Assembly (NCBI GenBank): GCA_015489815.1
Contig: WFZA01000049.1
Span: 1-59,553 of the forward strand
Length of the DNA stretch: 59,553 nt
From: Caldisericales bacterium
Lineage (GTDB): Bacteria; Caldisericota; Caldisericia; Caldisericales; Caldisericaceae
Reading direction: 5' to 3'
The notes beneath the pieces are model-generated. The model made no database searches. It saw only the letters and a program-made list of their open reading frames with translations, and was not told the DNA's origin. How positions within the stretch are numbered: position 1 is the first letter of the stretch; every line of letters begins with the position of its first letter. Shown here one piece after another: positions 17,806 to 26,999 of the stretch. A program made the position numbers and the translations under genes.

Positions 17806-18565
17806 ATATTCTCGTATACCACAGCAAGATCGTATATCCGTAAAGCACCACAATATAAGCTGCAATCGCAAGATAAGGGCCAAATGGTATTGCATCCTTT
17901 CCACTCTTGCGAGAAGTAGAGAGAAGGATCACTCCTATTGTTGCACCCAGGATAAAAGACAAAACGAGCACGACAACAGAGAACTTAAATCCTACAAAAC
18001 TTCCAATCATTGCACCAAATGTAGCGTCTCCCTGGCCCATCCCGCCACGAGTAATGATAACGATAAGTGCAAAAACACCAAAAAGAAACAGTAAACCAAA
18101 TATAGAACTAAACAGAACTGCTTTTCCCTGTAATGCCGAAAAGACTAATCCCACAATAGCACCCGGAATAACAATAACATCAGGTACAACTCCGTCGAAT
18201 AGATCTATAAACCCAACGGCTATAAGCAGGGCAGAAAATGTAATATATTCAAAAAATTGAAGTGACCATCCAAACCGGAGTCCTACACCTACGAAAGCAA
18301 AACCGGTAAGCGCCTCTATTAAAGGATACTTAATAGAAACCTTTGCCCCACAATATCTACACTTTCCCTTTAACAAAATGTAACTTACGATAGGGATCAT
18401 GTCGTACCACTTCAGTGTATGACCGCACACTGGGCAATGAGAAGGAGGTCTTATAATTGACTCATTCCGTGGAACTCTGTAAATTACGACATTAAGAAAG
18501 CTTCCAACGACCGCACCAAGAATAAAATTAAACAAAGAGAAAAGAATATTACTCATCAAGAGCAT
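17795..18565 (-). CDS. pilD: Type IV prepilin peptidase/N-methylase PilD
   Basis: Removes the leader of type IV prepilins and methylates the new N-terminus; 256 residues, about eight hydrophobic helices. The zinc-binding pair of CxxC motifs is present (C44/C47 and C69/C72), which usually marks active methyltransferase. The aspartyl protease residues are at D121 or D124 (GFIDLFDG) and D180 (GMGQGDA). Its start overlaps the proS stop by 17 bases. Its substrates, the pilins, are not encoded in this window. Confidence 0.95.
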   Translation of the reverse strand: MLLMSNILFSLFNFILGAVVGSFLNVVIYRVPRNESIIRPPSHCPVCGHTLKWYDMIPIVSYILLKGKCRYCGAKVSIKYPLIEALTGFAFVGVGLRFGWSLQFFEYITFSALLIAVGFIDLFDGVVPDVIVIPGAIVGLVFSALQGKAVLFSSIFGLLFLFGVFALIVIITRGGMGQGDATFGAMIGSFVGFKFSVVVLVLSFILGATIGVILLSTSRKSGKDAIPFGPYLAIAAYIVVLYGYTILLWYTRIFAF

Positions 18566-20279
18566 TATACTTTGCCTCTATTACACCTCTCACATACTTT
18601 ACGGTACTTTCAGCCTCAATAAGCACTTTCTCTCCGCTATCTCTATCTTTTATTTCCAGCTTGCCTTCTTTTTTTAACGCTCTACCTACGATAATCTGAA
18701 CAGGAATACCTATAAGGTCGGCATCATTAAACTTTACGCCTGCGCTTACATCATTTCTATCGTCTATTAGTACTTCTATTCCTGAACTCGTAAGGTCGTT
18801 ATAAATTTTTTCCGACACATCTACAATTGTTTTATCAGACATATTTAATGGAACAACTTCTACCTCAAATGGAGCAACGCTTATAGGCCACTTAATACCG
18901 TAATTGTCGTTATGCTCCTCTATAATTGCGGCAAGAGTTCTCCCAACTCCTATGCCGTAACAACCCATTATAAAATACTTTTCTTTACCGTCTTTATCAA
19001 GAAATTTTGCATTCATCTTCTCAGAATACTTTGTTCCTAACTTAAAAGTCTGTCCTACTTCTATACCTTCGTAAACTTCAAGCTTTGCACCACACTTTGG
19101 ACAGGAGTCTCCAGCCTTTACCGTACGAATATCTCCAAAGGCATCAACAGAAAAATCTCTATTTAAGTTTACATTAACAAAGTGATAGCCGTCTTCGTTA
19201 GCTCCAGTCACAAAATTGAACATATTTTTAATCCTATAGTCAGCAACAATCTTTACTTTTTTTACGCCTACAGGTCCTACAGAACCAACAGAAGCACCTA
19301 TAACAGACCTAACTTCCTCAGTAGTTGCAGGAAAAATAAACTTACCGTTTAAAAGATTCTTCAACTTAACTTCGTTCAATTCGTCATCTCCTCGTACGAG
19401 CGCAAGCACGAATTCTCCATCAATTTTATACAGTAAAGATTTAACCAATTTCTCCTTTGGAATATTTAAAAGCTCTGAAACCTCGCTTATCGTTTTTGCA
19501 TCAGGCGTAGAAACCTTATTAATGGGCTTGAATTCCTCCTTTTCTGCTTCTTTTTCTTTTGCAGATTTTGCTGCTTCAATATTTGCTGCGTAACCACACT
19601 TTGGGCAATAAACAAACTCGCTCTCACCTGCTTTCTCGGAAATCACTACAAACTCGTGTGAAACTTTACCGCCTATTGCTCCGGAATCTGCTTCAATAGG
19701 AATAGTGGTAAGACCACAACGCTTAAAAATGCGCTTATATGCATTAAACATTTTTTCGTAGCTTTTATCTAAACCTCTCATAGAGGCATCGAAAGAGTAT
19801 GCGTCTTTCATTATAAATTCCCTTGCACGCATAAGTCCAAAACGGGGACGCAATTCGTCTCTATACTTCGTTTGAATTTGATAAAAAGTTTTAGGAAGCT
19901 CTTTATAAGAACGCAGTTCACCCCGGGCGAGATCTACCACGGCTTCTTCGTGGGTTGGACCCAGGCAAAACTCTCTTCCTTTTCTATCCTTCAATTTAAA
20001 CATTTCGTTTCCATATATATCCCAACGCCCAGTTTCTTCCCAGATTTCTTTCGGTAAAATAGCAGGAAACAGAACCTCCAGGGCACCAGTTTTGTCCATT
20101 TCCCCTCTAATAATCTTCTTAACTTTTTCCAGAGAACGAAGCCCAAGTGGCAGGAAAGAATAGATACCAGAAGCCACCTTTCTGATCATCCCTGCTTTAA
20201 GTAAGAGTTTATGGCTTATAATTTCCGCATCCTGCGGGGCTTCTCTAAGTGTAGGCACAAAAGTTTCGGTTAATCGCAT
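18549..20279 (-). CDS. proS: Prolyl-tRNA synthetase
   Basis: Charges tRNA-Pro; about 576 residues. It is the bacterial class II type with an editing (INS) domain between motifs 2 and 3: PDAKTISEVSELLNIPKEKLVKSLLY and later FVLALVRGDDELNEVKL belong to it. Class II motifs are at RKVASGIYSFLPLG, PRFGLMRAREFIMKDAYSF and GCYGIGVGRTLAA. I choose ATG at 20279 because AAAGGAG lies 7 bases upstream; a GTG two codons earlier is possible. It is co-translated with pilD by a 17-base overlap. Confidence 0.95.
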   Translation of the reverse strand: MRLTETFVPTLREAPQDAEIISHKLLLKAGMIRKVASGIYSFLPLGLRSLEKVKKIIRGEMDKTGALEVLFPAILPKEIWEETGRWDIYGNEMFKLKDRKGREFCLGPTHEEAVVDLARGELRSYKELPKTFYQIQTKYRDELRPRFGLMRAREFIMKDAYSFDASMRGLDKSYEKMFNAYKRIFKRCGLTTIPIEADSGAIGGKVSHEFVVISEKAGESEFVYCPKCGYAANIEAAKSAKEKEAEKEEFKPINKVSTPDAKTISEVSELLNIPKEKLVKSLLYKIDGEFVLALVRGDDELNEVKLKNLLNGKFIFPATTEEVRSVIGASVGSVGPVGVKKVKIVADYRIKNMFNFVTGANEDGYHFVNVNLNRDFSVDAFGDIRTVKAGDSCPKCGAKLEVYEGIEVGQTFKLGTKYSEKMNAKFLDKDGKEKYFIMGCYGIGVGRTLAAIIEEHNDNYGIKWPISVAPFEVEVVPLNMSDKTIVDVSEKIYNDLTSSGIEVLIDDRNDVSAGVKFNDADLIGIPVQIIVGRALKKEGKLEIKDRDSGEKVLIEAESTVKYVRGVIEAKYNALDE

Positions 20280-20354
20280 AATCACACTCCTTTACATTCT
20301 ACATTTTTTCAAATTATACACAATCAACTAAAAATAAAAACCTCGAAATAACAG

Positions 20355-21020
20355 TTATATATGCATCTTATAACCATTGCGCTTAAGCCACTCTTTTGCA
20401 TTCTTATAGTATGCTATAACACCAATCACGCAATTCCAGAAGCTTTGAGAATGGTTATGTTCCAGAGTGTGGCAAAGTTCGTGAACAACAATGTAATCAA
20501 TCGCAAAAATAGGTATCATTGCTACTCTGTAAGAAAAGTTAATACTATTGTTTCCAGAACAGGAACCCCACCTCTTTTCTGCAGATGTAACTTTTACACT
20601 TTTAAAAGATGCACTACACTGAGCTGAGTAAAAGTTGGCTTTTTCCTGAACCATTTTTAGCGTTTTTTCTTTATACCAATTAGTAAAAACACTTTTTGCT
20701 TGATTCCTTACATCACTCCGCAGATAGAATTCGCCGTTCTTAAAAGTTAATTTTTCCTTTTGCTTGTCTACGATATTTAACTTATGAGTGTTACCCAGAT
20801 ACCAAAAGTATTCACCCGAAACAAATTGTTTTTCAGGTATATATGGAAGGCTTCTTATATATTTGAGTTTATTTATGATCCATCTTCTATGCCTCAAGAC
20901 AACATGCTGAATCTCATTATAATTCATAAAAAATGGCGCTCTTACAATAAGGTCTCCCTTAACTGTCACTTCGAGGGAGACTGTTTTTCTTTTAGAGTAT
21001 ATAATCGTAAAATTTGTCAA
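20355..21020 (-). CDS. YgjP-like metallopeptidase (DUF45, M48 type)
   Basis: A 221-residue protein with the zincin motif HELCHTLEHNHS, in which the two His and Glu of HExxH plus a downstream His bind zinc, and the family block AEKRWGSCSG. DUF45 proteins are found across bacteria, sometimes beside restriction systems; no restriction gene is seen here, and its substrate is unknown. The start appears to be TTG, with a weak AGAAGA upstream. It follows the PH-like gene by 28 bases and ends without an obvious terminator. Confidence 0.82.
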   Translation of the reverse strand: MTNFTIIYSKRKTVSLEVTVKGDLIVRAPFFMNYNEIQHVVLRHRRWIINKLKYIRSLPYIPEKQFVSGEYFWYLGNTHKLNIVDKQKEKLTFKNGEFYLRSDVRNQAKSVFTNWYKEKTLKMVQEKANFYSAQCSASFKSVKVTSAEKRWGSCSGNNSINFSYRVAMIPIFAIDYIVVHELCHTLEHNHSQSFWNCVIGVIAYYKNAKEWLKRNGYKMHI

Positions 21021-21048
21021 TTCTTCTACTTAATCCCTTGCATAACAA

Positions 21049-21522
21049 TTACGCCTCTATACGATTTAACAAATTTTTAATTTCTGCAAAGTTGCCGTTA
21101 AACGAGAACTTGTACCTGTTTTTATTCGTTTTAATGTATAAAGAGTGAGGATACTGACTCGTGTTGCCATCCTCGTCCTCAGTAACGATACCTTCGGTGA
21201 GTTTTGTTTCAATTATATCTTCTGGAGCAACGAAGAAATTATCTGGTGTTTCAGATAAGATTTCCTCTGGTATCATATCTAAATATCTATCCGAAAAAGT
21301 AAAATTTGCCATAAAACTTCTTAACATTTGCCTAAATCTTCCATGGCCTTCCTTTGATGCCTCAGCTTTTCTCTTCAACTTTTCTTTCTTTATAAGATCC
21401 TTTGTTACTCTTGCTGCAATAATACGCCTGTTGGTAACGACTAGTGTGTAAAGCTTTGATCGCAAAAAACCCGTACTTAGACTCGCATTAGGTATAACAC
21501 CTAAAACTTTTTCTTCTTGCAT
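21049..21522 (-). CDS. Bacterial PH-like domain protein
   Basis: A 157-residue soluble protein, not assigned to a named family. The start (SKLYTLVVTNRRIIAARVT) resembles bacterial PH (bPH) domains, where a short strand-turn with NRRII is common, and the end (YIKTNKNRYKFSFNGNFAEIKNLLNRI) has the helix that closes the PH fold. A long charged insertion (about 45-75) separates them. Function is unknown. A TATAAT element (plus 21552-21557) lies 5' to it, so it probably starts a short unit with the YgjP-like gene. Confidence 0.6.
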   Translation of the reverse strand: MQEEKVLGVIPNASLSTGFLRSKLYTLVVTNRRIIAARVTKDLIKKEKLKRKAEASKEGHGRFRQMLRSFMANFTFSDRYLDMIPEEILSETPDNFFVAPEDIIETKLTEGIVTEDEDGNTSQYPHSLYIKTNKNRYKFSFNGNFAEIKNLLNRIEA

Positions 21523-21602
21523 AATCCCCCCTTAATGTATTTGTTCTTTACATTATATCACATCAGCAGTAATTTAAGAAACGGCAACGAGAGAATAAAA
21601 TG

Positions 21603-21630
21603 TTGCATTTAATAAAAAAATGTGTAAAAT
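21603..21630 (+). promoter_or_regulatory. Promoter of the pncC-pfp operon
   Basis: TTGCAT (21603-21608), a 16-base spacer and TAAAAT (21625-21630), placing the start point near 21637 and the gene start at ATG 21654. This argues against the upstream ATG at 21600 being used. Confidence 0.55.
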
Positions 21631-21653
21631 TTTCACAGAAGGTTTCAGGTAAA

Positions 21654-22121
21654 ATGAAAAATGAAGAAAAATTGGGTAAAATACTCAGAGAAAAGAAGTT
21701 AACAATTGCTGCTGCAGAGTCACTTACCGGGGGATTGTTTTGCAAACTAATAACAGATGTTCCCGGAAGTTCAAAGTACTTTTTAGGCGGAATAATTTCT
21801 TATAGTTATTTCGCAAAAGAGCGTATCCTAAAAGTGCCAAACAGTATAATAAATAAATTTGGCGCAGTAAGTAAAGAAACGGCACTTGCCATGGCTGAAA
21901 ATGTAAAATTGCTTTTCAATTCGGATATTGCAATAAGTTTTACTGGAGTTGCTGGACCAGAAAAGCAAGAGAATAAAGATGTTGGCACAGTATTTATAGC
22001 TACTATTGTTAACGATACAAAAGAAGTTGAAGAGAAACACTTTCAGGGCAGCAGAAAAAAAATAAGAGAAGAAGCAGCCAATTTCGGTATTAAAAAAATA
22101 ATAAAACTATTAGGAGGTTAA
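21654..22121 (+). CDS. pncC: CinA C-terminal domain protein (NMN amidohydrolase PncC)
   Basis: A 155-residue protein made of the CinA C-terminal domain only (ESLTGG near the N-terminus, VPGSSKYFLGGIISYS, and GVAGPEKQENKDVGTVFI). Proteins of this type deamidate nicotinamide mononucleotide in pyridine nucleotide salvage. I place the start at 21654 (MKNEEKLG); an earlier in-frame ATG at 21600 precedes the promoter -10. It is 2 bases before the first phosphofructokinase gene, so it opens the operon. Confidence 0.88.
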   Translation: MKNEEKLGKILREKKLTIAAAESLTGGLFCKLITDVPGSSKYFLGGIISYSYFAKERILKVPNSIINKFGAVSKETALAMAENVKLLFNSDIAISFTGVAGPEKQENKDVGTVFIATIVNDTKEVEEKHFQGSRKKIREEAANFGIKKIIKLLGG

Positions 22122-22123
22122 AG

Positions 22124-23140
22124 ATGAAAATAGGTGTACTTACTGGGGGCGGAGACTGCCCCGGATTAAACCCTGCTATTAGAGGCGTAGTATTTAGAGC
22201 AATGGATTTTGGTGACGAAGTAATAGGTATTGAACAGGGATGGAAAGGCCTTTTAGAAAAAATCACCAGGCCACTTTCTTTAAATGAAGTAGACGAAATT
22301 ATCAACTTTGGAGGAACGATACTTTTCACCTCCAGAACGAATCCTTTTTCCATAGAGGGCGGTGCTGAAAGAGCGATAGAAAATATGAAAGAATTAGGGC
22401 TCGACGCACTCGTTGCAATCGGAGGAGATGACACACTTGGAGTAGCTTCTAAACTTTACGAAAAAGGCGTAAAAGTAGTAGGTGTGCCAAAGACAATGGA
22501 CAACGACCTTTCAGGTACTGACTTTACATTTGGATTTGACACATCAGTAAATGTAGCAGTAGATGCATTAAATAGATTAAGAGACACGGCCCGTTCCCAC
22601 AAAAGAATAATTGTACTCGAGGTTATGGGAAGAGAAGCAGGATGGGTAGCACTCTATACAGGTATCGCAGGAGGCGCAGACTGGGTTTTGATACCAGAAG
22701 TAAAACCAGACTTTGAAAGAATGTGTAAACATCTTGAAAAAGACTTTGACAGAAAAGGATATGCACTGGTTGTAGTTTCCGAAGGCACTGAGCTTCCCAT
22801 TGATGCAGAAAGCGAAATAGATCAATTCGGCCACAAGTTGCTACAAAAGAGAGGCGTAGCAGACTATGTAGCAAACCTTATAAAAGAGAAAACAGGAATA
22901 CCAACTCGTTCTGCCGTGATCGGACACATGCAAAGAGGCGGTTCGCCAACCGTATTTGACAGAATGCTTGGTTCAAGAGTGGGCGTAAAAGCTGTAGACA
23001 TGATTCACGATGGAGACTTTGGTAAAATGGCTGCACTAAAAGGAAATGAAATTGTTTCTGTACCTCTTAAGGATGCCACAGGAAAATTAAAACTCGTTAC
23101 TAAAGAATGGATTGACTTATTAGAGGTGTTTTTAAAATGA
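22124..23140 (+). CDS. pfp: 6-phosphofructokinase, PPi-type signature
   Basis: Phosphorylates fructose 6-phosphate; 338 residues. The sequence TGGGDCPGLN opens the nucleotide loop, GGDDT at 100-104 and PKTMDND at 122-128. In this family an Asp in GGDDT and a Lys in PKTxDND are the usual marks of pyrophosphate rather than ATP as donor; ATP enzymes have GGDGS and PGTIDND. The start has an AGGAGG site 5 bases upstream. Its TGA overlaps the ATG of the second PFK by 4 bases, so the two are coupled. Confidence 0.88.
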   Translation: MKIGVLTGGGDCPGLNPAIRGVVFRAMDFGDEVIGIEQGWKGLLEKITRPLSLNEVDEIINFGGTILFTSRTNPFSIEGGAERAIENMKELGLDALVAIGGDDTLGVASKLYEKGVKVVGVPKTMDNDLSGTDFTFGFDTSVNVAVDALNRLRDTARSHKRIIVLEVMGREAGWVALYTGIAGGADWVLIPEVKPDFERMCKHLEKDFDRKGYALVVVSEGTELPIDAESEIDQFGHKLLQKRGVADYVANLIKEKTGIPTRSAVIGHMQRGGSPTVFDRMLGSRVGVKAVDMIHDGDFGKMAALKGNEIVSVPLKDATGKLKLVTKEWIDLLEVFLK

Positions 23141-24099
23141 AAAGAATAGCCGTACTTACTTCCGGAGGCGATGCCTCCGGAATGAACGCAGCAATCAGAA
23201 GTGTAGTAAGAGTGGGATATGTAAGAGGAGTAGAAATTATTGGTGTTTATTACGGATACAGAGGGCTTCTTACGAAAGACTTCCATCCATTACTTCCAAG
23301 AGATGTAAGTGGTATTTTGGAAAGAGGAGGTACAATACTCAGAACAAGCAGAGTACCAGACTTTAAGTTAACGGAAAACCAAGAAAAAGCAATTAAGAAC
23401 ATGAAAGAAGAAGGAATTGAAGGCCTTATAGTAATCGGTGGGAATGGATCTCAAAGTGGAAACCTTGCATTATTTGAAAAAGGTTTTCCAACTATAGGAA
23501 TTGCTTCCACAATAGACAATGACCTCTGGGGAACAGACTATACAATTGGATTCGACACAGCAGTAAATACGGCAATTAATGCAATTGACAAAATAAGAGA
23601 CGCTGCAGTTTCACACGGACGCACATTTATTGTAGAAGTCATGGGACGCGAGGCAGGATTTATTGCACTTGATGCAGGACTTGCAGGAGGCGCAGACTTC
23701 ATTCTCGTCCCCGAAGTTAAGTTCGACATTAAAAAAATAACAGATAACATGAGAGAAGCATTTAAGAAAAGAAAAATGCATCACCTTATCGTATGTGCAG
23801 AAGGCGCAATTCATGCAAGAGACTTAGAAAAGAAAATAAAAGAATACATGCCAAATGTAGAAACAAGGGTTTCGGTGCTTGGTTACATACAGAGAGGAGG
23901 AGCACCTACAAGATTCGACAGGATTATTGCGTCAGAATTCGGCCAACACGCAGTAGACGCACTACTATCTGGAGAAAAAGGGAAACTCGTTGGAATAAAA
24001 GATAACAAAATTACACTAATCCCATTAAAAGATGCCATAACAAAACAGAAAACAATCGATAAATCACTGTACAAGCTTGCGGAGGAAGTATCCGTATAG
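23137..24099 (+). CDS. pfkA: 6-phosphofructokinase, ATP-type signature
   Basis: A second PFK, 320 residues, the usual length of bacterial PfkA. It has TSGGDASGMN at 8-17, GGNGS at 101-105 and STIDND at 124-129. The missing Lys before TIDND and the small residue after GGN point to ATP as donor. The Asn in GGNGS is odd: the family position is normally Asp (GGDGS), where it helps bind Mg. The substrate block of catalysis (EVMGREAGF) is intact. Overlaps pfp by 4 bases and abuts the histidine kinase without a gap. Confidence 0.88.
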   Translation: MKRIAVLTSGGDASGMNAAIRSVVRVGYVRGVEIIGVYYGYRGLLTKDFHPLLPRDVSGILERGGTILRTSRVPDFKLTENQEKAIKNMKEEGIEGLIVIGGNGSQSGNLALFEKGFPTIGIASTIDNDLWGTDYTIGFDTAVNTAINAIDKIRDAAVSHGRTFIVEVMGREAGFIALDAGLAGGADFILVPEVKFDIKKITDNMREAFKKRKMHHLIVCAEGAIHARDLEKKIKEYMPNVETRVSVLGYIQRGGAPTRFDRIIASEFGQHAVDALLSGEKGKLVGIKDNKITLIPLKDAITKQKTIDKSLYKLAEEVSV

Positions 24100-25473
24100 A
24101 TGAAGCGCTTTTTCCAGTCAATAAGGTTCCAGCTCACTACGGTACTCGTATTATTCGTCGTTTTAACGATGGTATTCGTTACTTCTGTGGTAATTAATAG
24201 TGTAAGAAACGAAATTTTTTCCGTGGAAACAAAACGCATAGAGGTGGTGGCAGACCAACTCGTTGACAAGTATCAGAAACTATATGAAGGGAATGCGCTT
24301 CAGTGGGACTTTGGGCACCTTACACTGGACAAGCAAAAGTTTTACTTACAAAAATTTTTAAAACCTGCCTTTGACGAATACTTCAAAAATCTTAAAAAAA
24401 GTTTTCCAGAGTTGGAAATGGGGTACTACATACCACCTATCGACAATCAGGTAGTATATCTTAGTAATCCCAGATATAAACTCAGTAAAAAACTTACCAT
24501 AATAAAACCTATCTATACAAAAAAGATGCAAAAAGGGTATGTGTTCGTAGACGAACCATACCCAATAATCATGAGGCCCGTAAACGAAATAAGAGAAGAG
24601 TCTAACCGAGTTACTGTATATTCCGCATTACTTGCTGCCTTGTTTGTATTGATAGTAACTTCAATATTCACTTTTAAAATAGTTAAAATCAAGAAGGGAC
24701 TAAAAGTACTGGAAAAAGACCTTGATTATAGATTGCCTCGTTTTTCAGGAGAAATTGGGGACATCGCAATATCCATAAATGCAATGGCAGAAAGCCTGAA
24801 AAAGAACATAGAAGAATCTCAACGAAACGAAGCACTAAGAACACTTGGATTATTTACGGCAGGTGTAGTTCACGAAGTAAGGAATCCACTTACTTCAATC
24901 AAAGGGTTTGCGCAAATACTGGAAAAAAAGCTTAGCGGTAAACCAGAAGAAAAGTACATAAAGCCAATTCTCAGAGAAACAGACAGGCTAAGCAGAATCG
25001 TAAAAGACTTATTAAATTACGGAAAGCCAACCCCGCTAAATAAAACTAAATTCAACATAAACAAATTTTTTGGTATCGTAGTAGGATTGGCAAAACAATT
25101 TGCAACAAACAAAAATATTAACTTCGATGTAAAGTGTGACGATATTGAACTCTACGCAGACGAAAAGAAGTGTGAAGAACTCTTCTTAAACTTACTTATA
25201 AATAGCATTCAAGCAATTGAAAAAGACGGCGATATTAAAATACGATGCAAAAAGGAAGGAGAATATACAAAAATAGTACTTTCAGATACAGGAAAAGGAA
25301 TGAGTAAAAACCAATTAGACCACATATTCGTTCCATTTTACACGACGAAAGCAGAGGGCACAGGACTTGGTCTTGCAATAGTCTATAGAATTGTAAAGGA
25401 ACACGGTGGAAGAATAGATGTCCAGAGCAAAAAGGGTGAAGGTACGACATTTGAAATTTACTTGCCTACATAA
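24100..25473 (+). CDS. Sensor histidine kinase (NtrB-like)
   Basis: A 457-residue membrane sensor. One transmembrane helix (about 12-35) and a second (about 170-193) bracket an extracytoplasmic sensing domain of about 135 residues. A HAMP-like linker follows, then HisKA with H258 in VVHEVRNPLTSIKGFAQ and a HATPase domain with LFLNLLINSIQAI, DTGKGM and GTGLGLAIV. The ligand is not known. Its ATG abuts the pfkA stop without spacing, so expression is tied to the two phosphofructokinase genes. Confidence 0.92.
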   Translation: MKRFFQSIRFQLTTVLVLFVVLTMVFVTSVVINSVRNEIFSVETKRIEVVADQLVDKYQKLYEGNALQWDFGHLTLDKQKFYLQKFLKPAFDEYFKNLKKSFPELEMGYYIPPIDNQVVYLSNPRYKLSKKLTIIKPIYTKKMQKGYVFVDEPYPIIMRPVNEIREESNRVTVYSALLAALFVLIVTSIFTFKIVKIKKGLKVLEKDLDYRLPRFSGEIGDIAISINAMAESLKKNIEESQRNEALRTLGLFTAGVVHEVRNPLTSIKGFAQILEKKLSGKPEEKYIKPILRETDRLSRIVKDLLNYGKPTPLNKTKFNINKFFGIVVGLAKQFATNKNINFDVKCDDIELYADEKKCEELFLNLLINSIQAIEKDGDIKIRCKKEGEYTKIVLSDTGKGMSKNQLDHIFVPFYTTKAEGTGLGLAIVYRIVKEHGGRIDVQSKKGEGTTFEIYLPT

Positions 25474-25484
25474 GAGGTGAAAAA

Positions 25485-26924
25485 ATGAAACTTAAAAAGT
25501 ATACTATACTTGTAGCAGATGACGAGGAAAATGTAAGGAGCTTGCTGCACGAAATTCTGGAAGAGGAAGACTACAATGTAGTAGAGGCACAGAACGGACT
25601 TGAAGCAGTAAAAGCAGTAAATGAAAAATATCCTGATTGCGTATTGTTAGATGTCCGCATGCCCATTATGGACGGAATGGAAGCATTTTTAAAAATTCGC
25701 GACATCGCACCAGACCTACCTGTGATATTTATTACTGCATATGGAAGTTCTGACATCGCAATAAAAGCAATGAAGAAAGGTGCATACGACTATTTAACAA
25801 AACCATTCGACATAGACGAAATAAAAATAAAAATTAAGAAGGCAATAGAACTTAAAGAATTATCGTTAAGCCTCACATCCTCCAATTTTGGAAAGCAATA
25901 TAAACAAGACGAAATAATAGGCGATTCTCCAAAAATGCAGGAAGTTTACAAGTCGATAGGCAGAGTAGCAGATTCAGATGCAACAGTTCTGATAAGAGGC
26001 GAAAGTGGTACGGGTAAAGAACTCGTGGCACGAGCCATCTACTTACACAGTAATAGAAGAAATAAACCTTTCATTGCAGTTAACTGCGCTGCAATACCAG
26101 AAAATTTGCTTGAATCAGAATTATTTGGACACGAAAAAGGTGCCTTTACAGATGCAGTTTCAAAACACATAGGCAAATTTGAACAGGCAAAAGACGGAAC
26201 GATATTCCTGGACGAAATTGGTGATATGAGCTTGCCTTTACAGGCAAAAATCTTAAGAGTACTCCAAGAGAAAACTTTTGAACGCGTGGGCGGACACGAA
26301 ACGCTCGTTTCAAACGCCAGGATTATTGCTGCTACAAACAGAAACCTAGAAAAACTCGTAACGGAAGGAAAATTTAGAGAAGACCTTTACTACAGGTTAA
26401 ATGTAGTGACAATTTCCATACCACCTCTCAGAGAAAGAAAGGAAGACATTCCAGAACTCGTTGTATACTTTATTTCAAAATACTCAAGAAAGTATGGAAA
26501 AGTCGTTCAGGGAGTTTCAGAAGAAGTGATGAAGATATTTATGGACTACAACTGGCCCGGAAATGTAAGAGAACTAGAAAATGCTATTGCAAGAGGAGTT
26601 ATTATTACATCTGTTCCTTTAATAATGAAAGAGCACTTACCTCCCGAACTTTTAACCAGGTACAAAAGCGAACAACACGAAGAAGAGACTACTGGTAAGG
26701 ACTCAAATACTCTAAACGGTAATAGTTCCACACACTCCGAAGAAACAGGGAAAATAGAACCGCTACCCACAGTGATTGCAAGGATAGAAAAAGACATGAT
26801 AATAAAAGCTCTTAAAAAATGCGGAGGGAATAAAACTAAAGCAGCCAAAATATTAGGCATATCAAGAAAGTCGTTATTTAATAAAATAAGAGACTACAAA
26901 ATAGACCTCGATAAAATACTCTAA
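25485..26924 (+). CDS. NtrC-family response regulator
   Basis: A 479-residue regulator with a receiver domain (1-120; phosphoacceptor D56 in LLDVRMP), an AAA+ domain (about 145-385; Walker A GESGTGKE) and a Fis-type HTH at the C-terminus (NKTKAAKILGISRKSLFNKI). The sigma-54 contact loop reads GAFTDA at 219-224 instead of GAFTGA; this variant is known in family members, but I cannot say how it affects sigma-54 activation. It lies 11 bases after its kinase and is the last gene before the terminator at 26943-26969. Confidence 0.92.
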   Translation: MKLKKYTILVADDEENVRSLLHEILEEEDYNVVEAQNGLEAVKAVNEKYPDCVLLDVRMPIMDGMEAFLKIRDIAPDLPVIFITAYGSSDIAIKAMKKGAYDYLTKPFDIDEIKIKIKKAIELKELSLSLTSSNFGKQYKQDEIIGDSPKMQEVYKSIGRVADSDATVLIRGESGTGKELVARAIYLHSNRRNKPFIAVNCAAIPENLLESELFGHEKGAFTDAVSKHIGKFEQAKDGTIFLDEIGDMSLPLQAKILRVLQEKTFERVGGHETLVSNARIIAATNRNLEKLVTEGKFREDLYYRLNVVTISIPPLRERKEDIPELVVYFISKYSRKYGKVVQGVSEEVMKIFMDYNWPGNVRELENAIARGVIITSVPLIMKEHLPPELLTRYKSEQHEEETTGKDSNTLNGNSSTHSEETGKIEPLPTVIARIEKDMIIKALKKCGGNKTKAAKILGISRKSLFNKIRDYKIDLDKIL

Positions 26925-26942
26925 TAAGTTAGCTCTTATTTT

Positions 26943-26969
26943 TAGGGGGTGACTTGCACCCCCTATTTT
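26943..26969 (+). terminator. Rho-independent terminator of the pfp-response regulator operon
   Basis: A perfect 9-bp stem (TAGGGGGTG / CACCCCCTA) with a 5-base loop, followed by TTTT. It closes the plus-strand operon. Read from the other strand, no T-run follows, so it does not serve the minus-strand gene at 27000. Confidence 0.85.
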
Positions 26970-26999
26970 ACTTAACCCCAAAACAGCCATTAAACCCTA

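Noticed and set aside
21600-21653. Upstream ATG as the start of pncC
   Set aside because: It lies before the -10 of the likely promoter, and the added 18 residues do not match the CinA C-terminal family start.
25485-26924. Sigma-54-independent regulator because of GAFTDA
   Set aside because: The single change is found in other family members, so it does not by itself exclude sigma-54 use.
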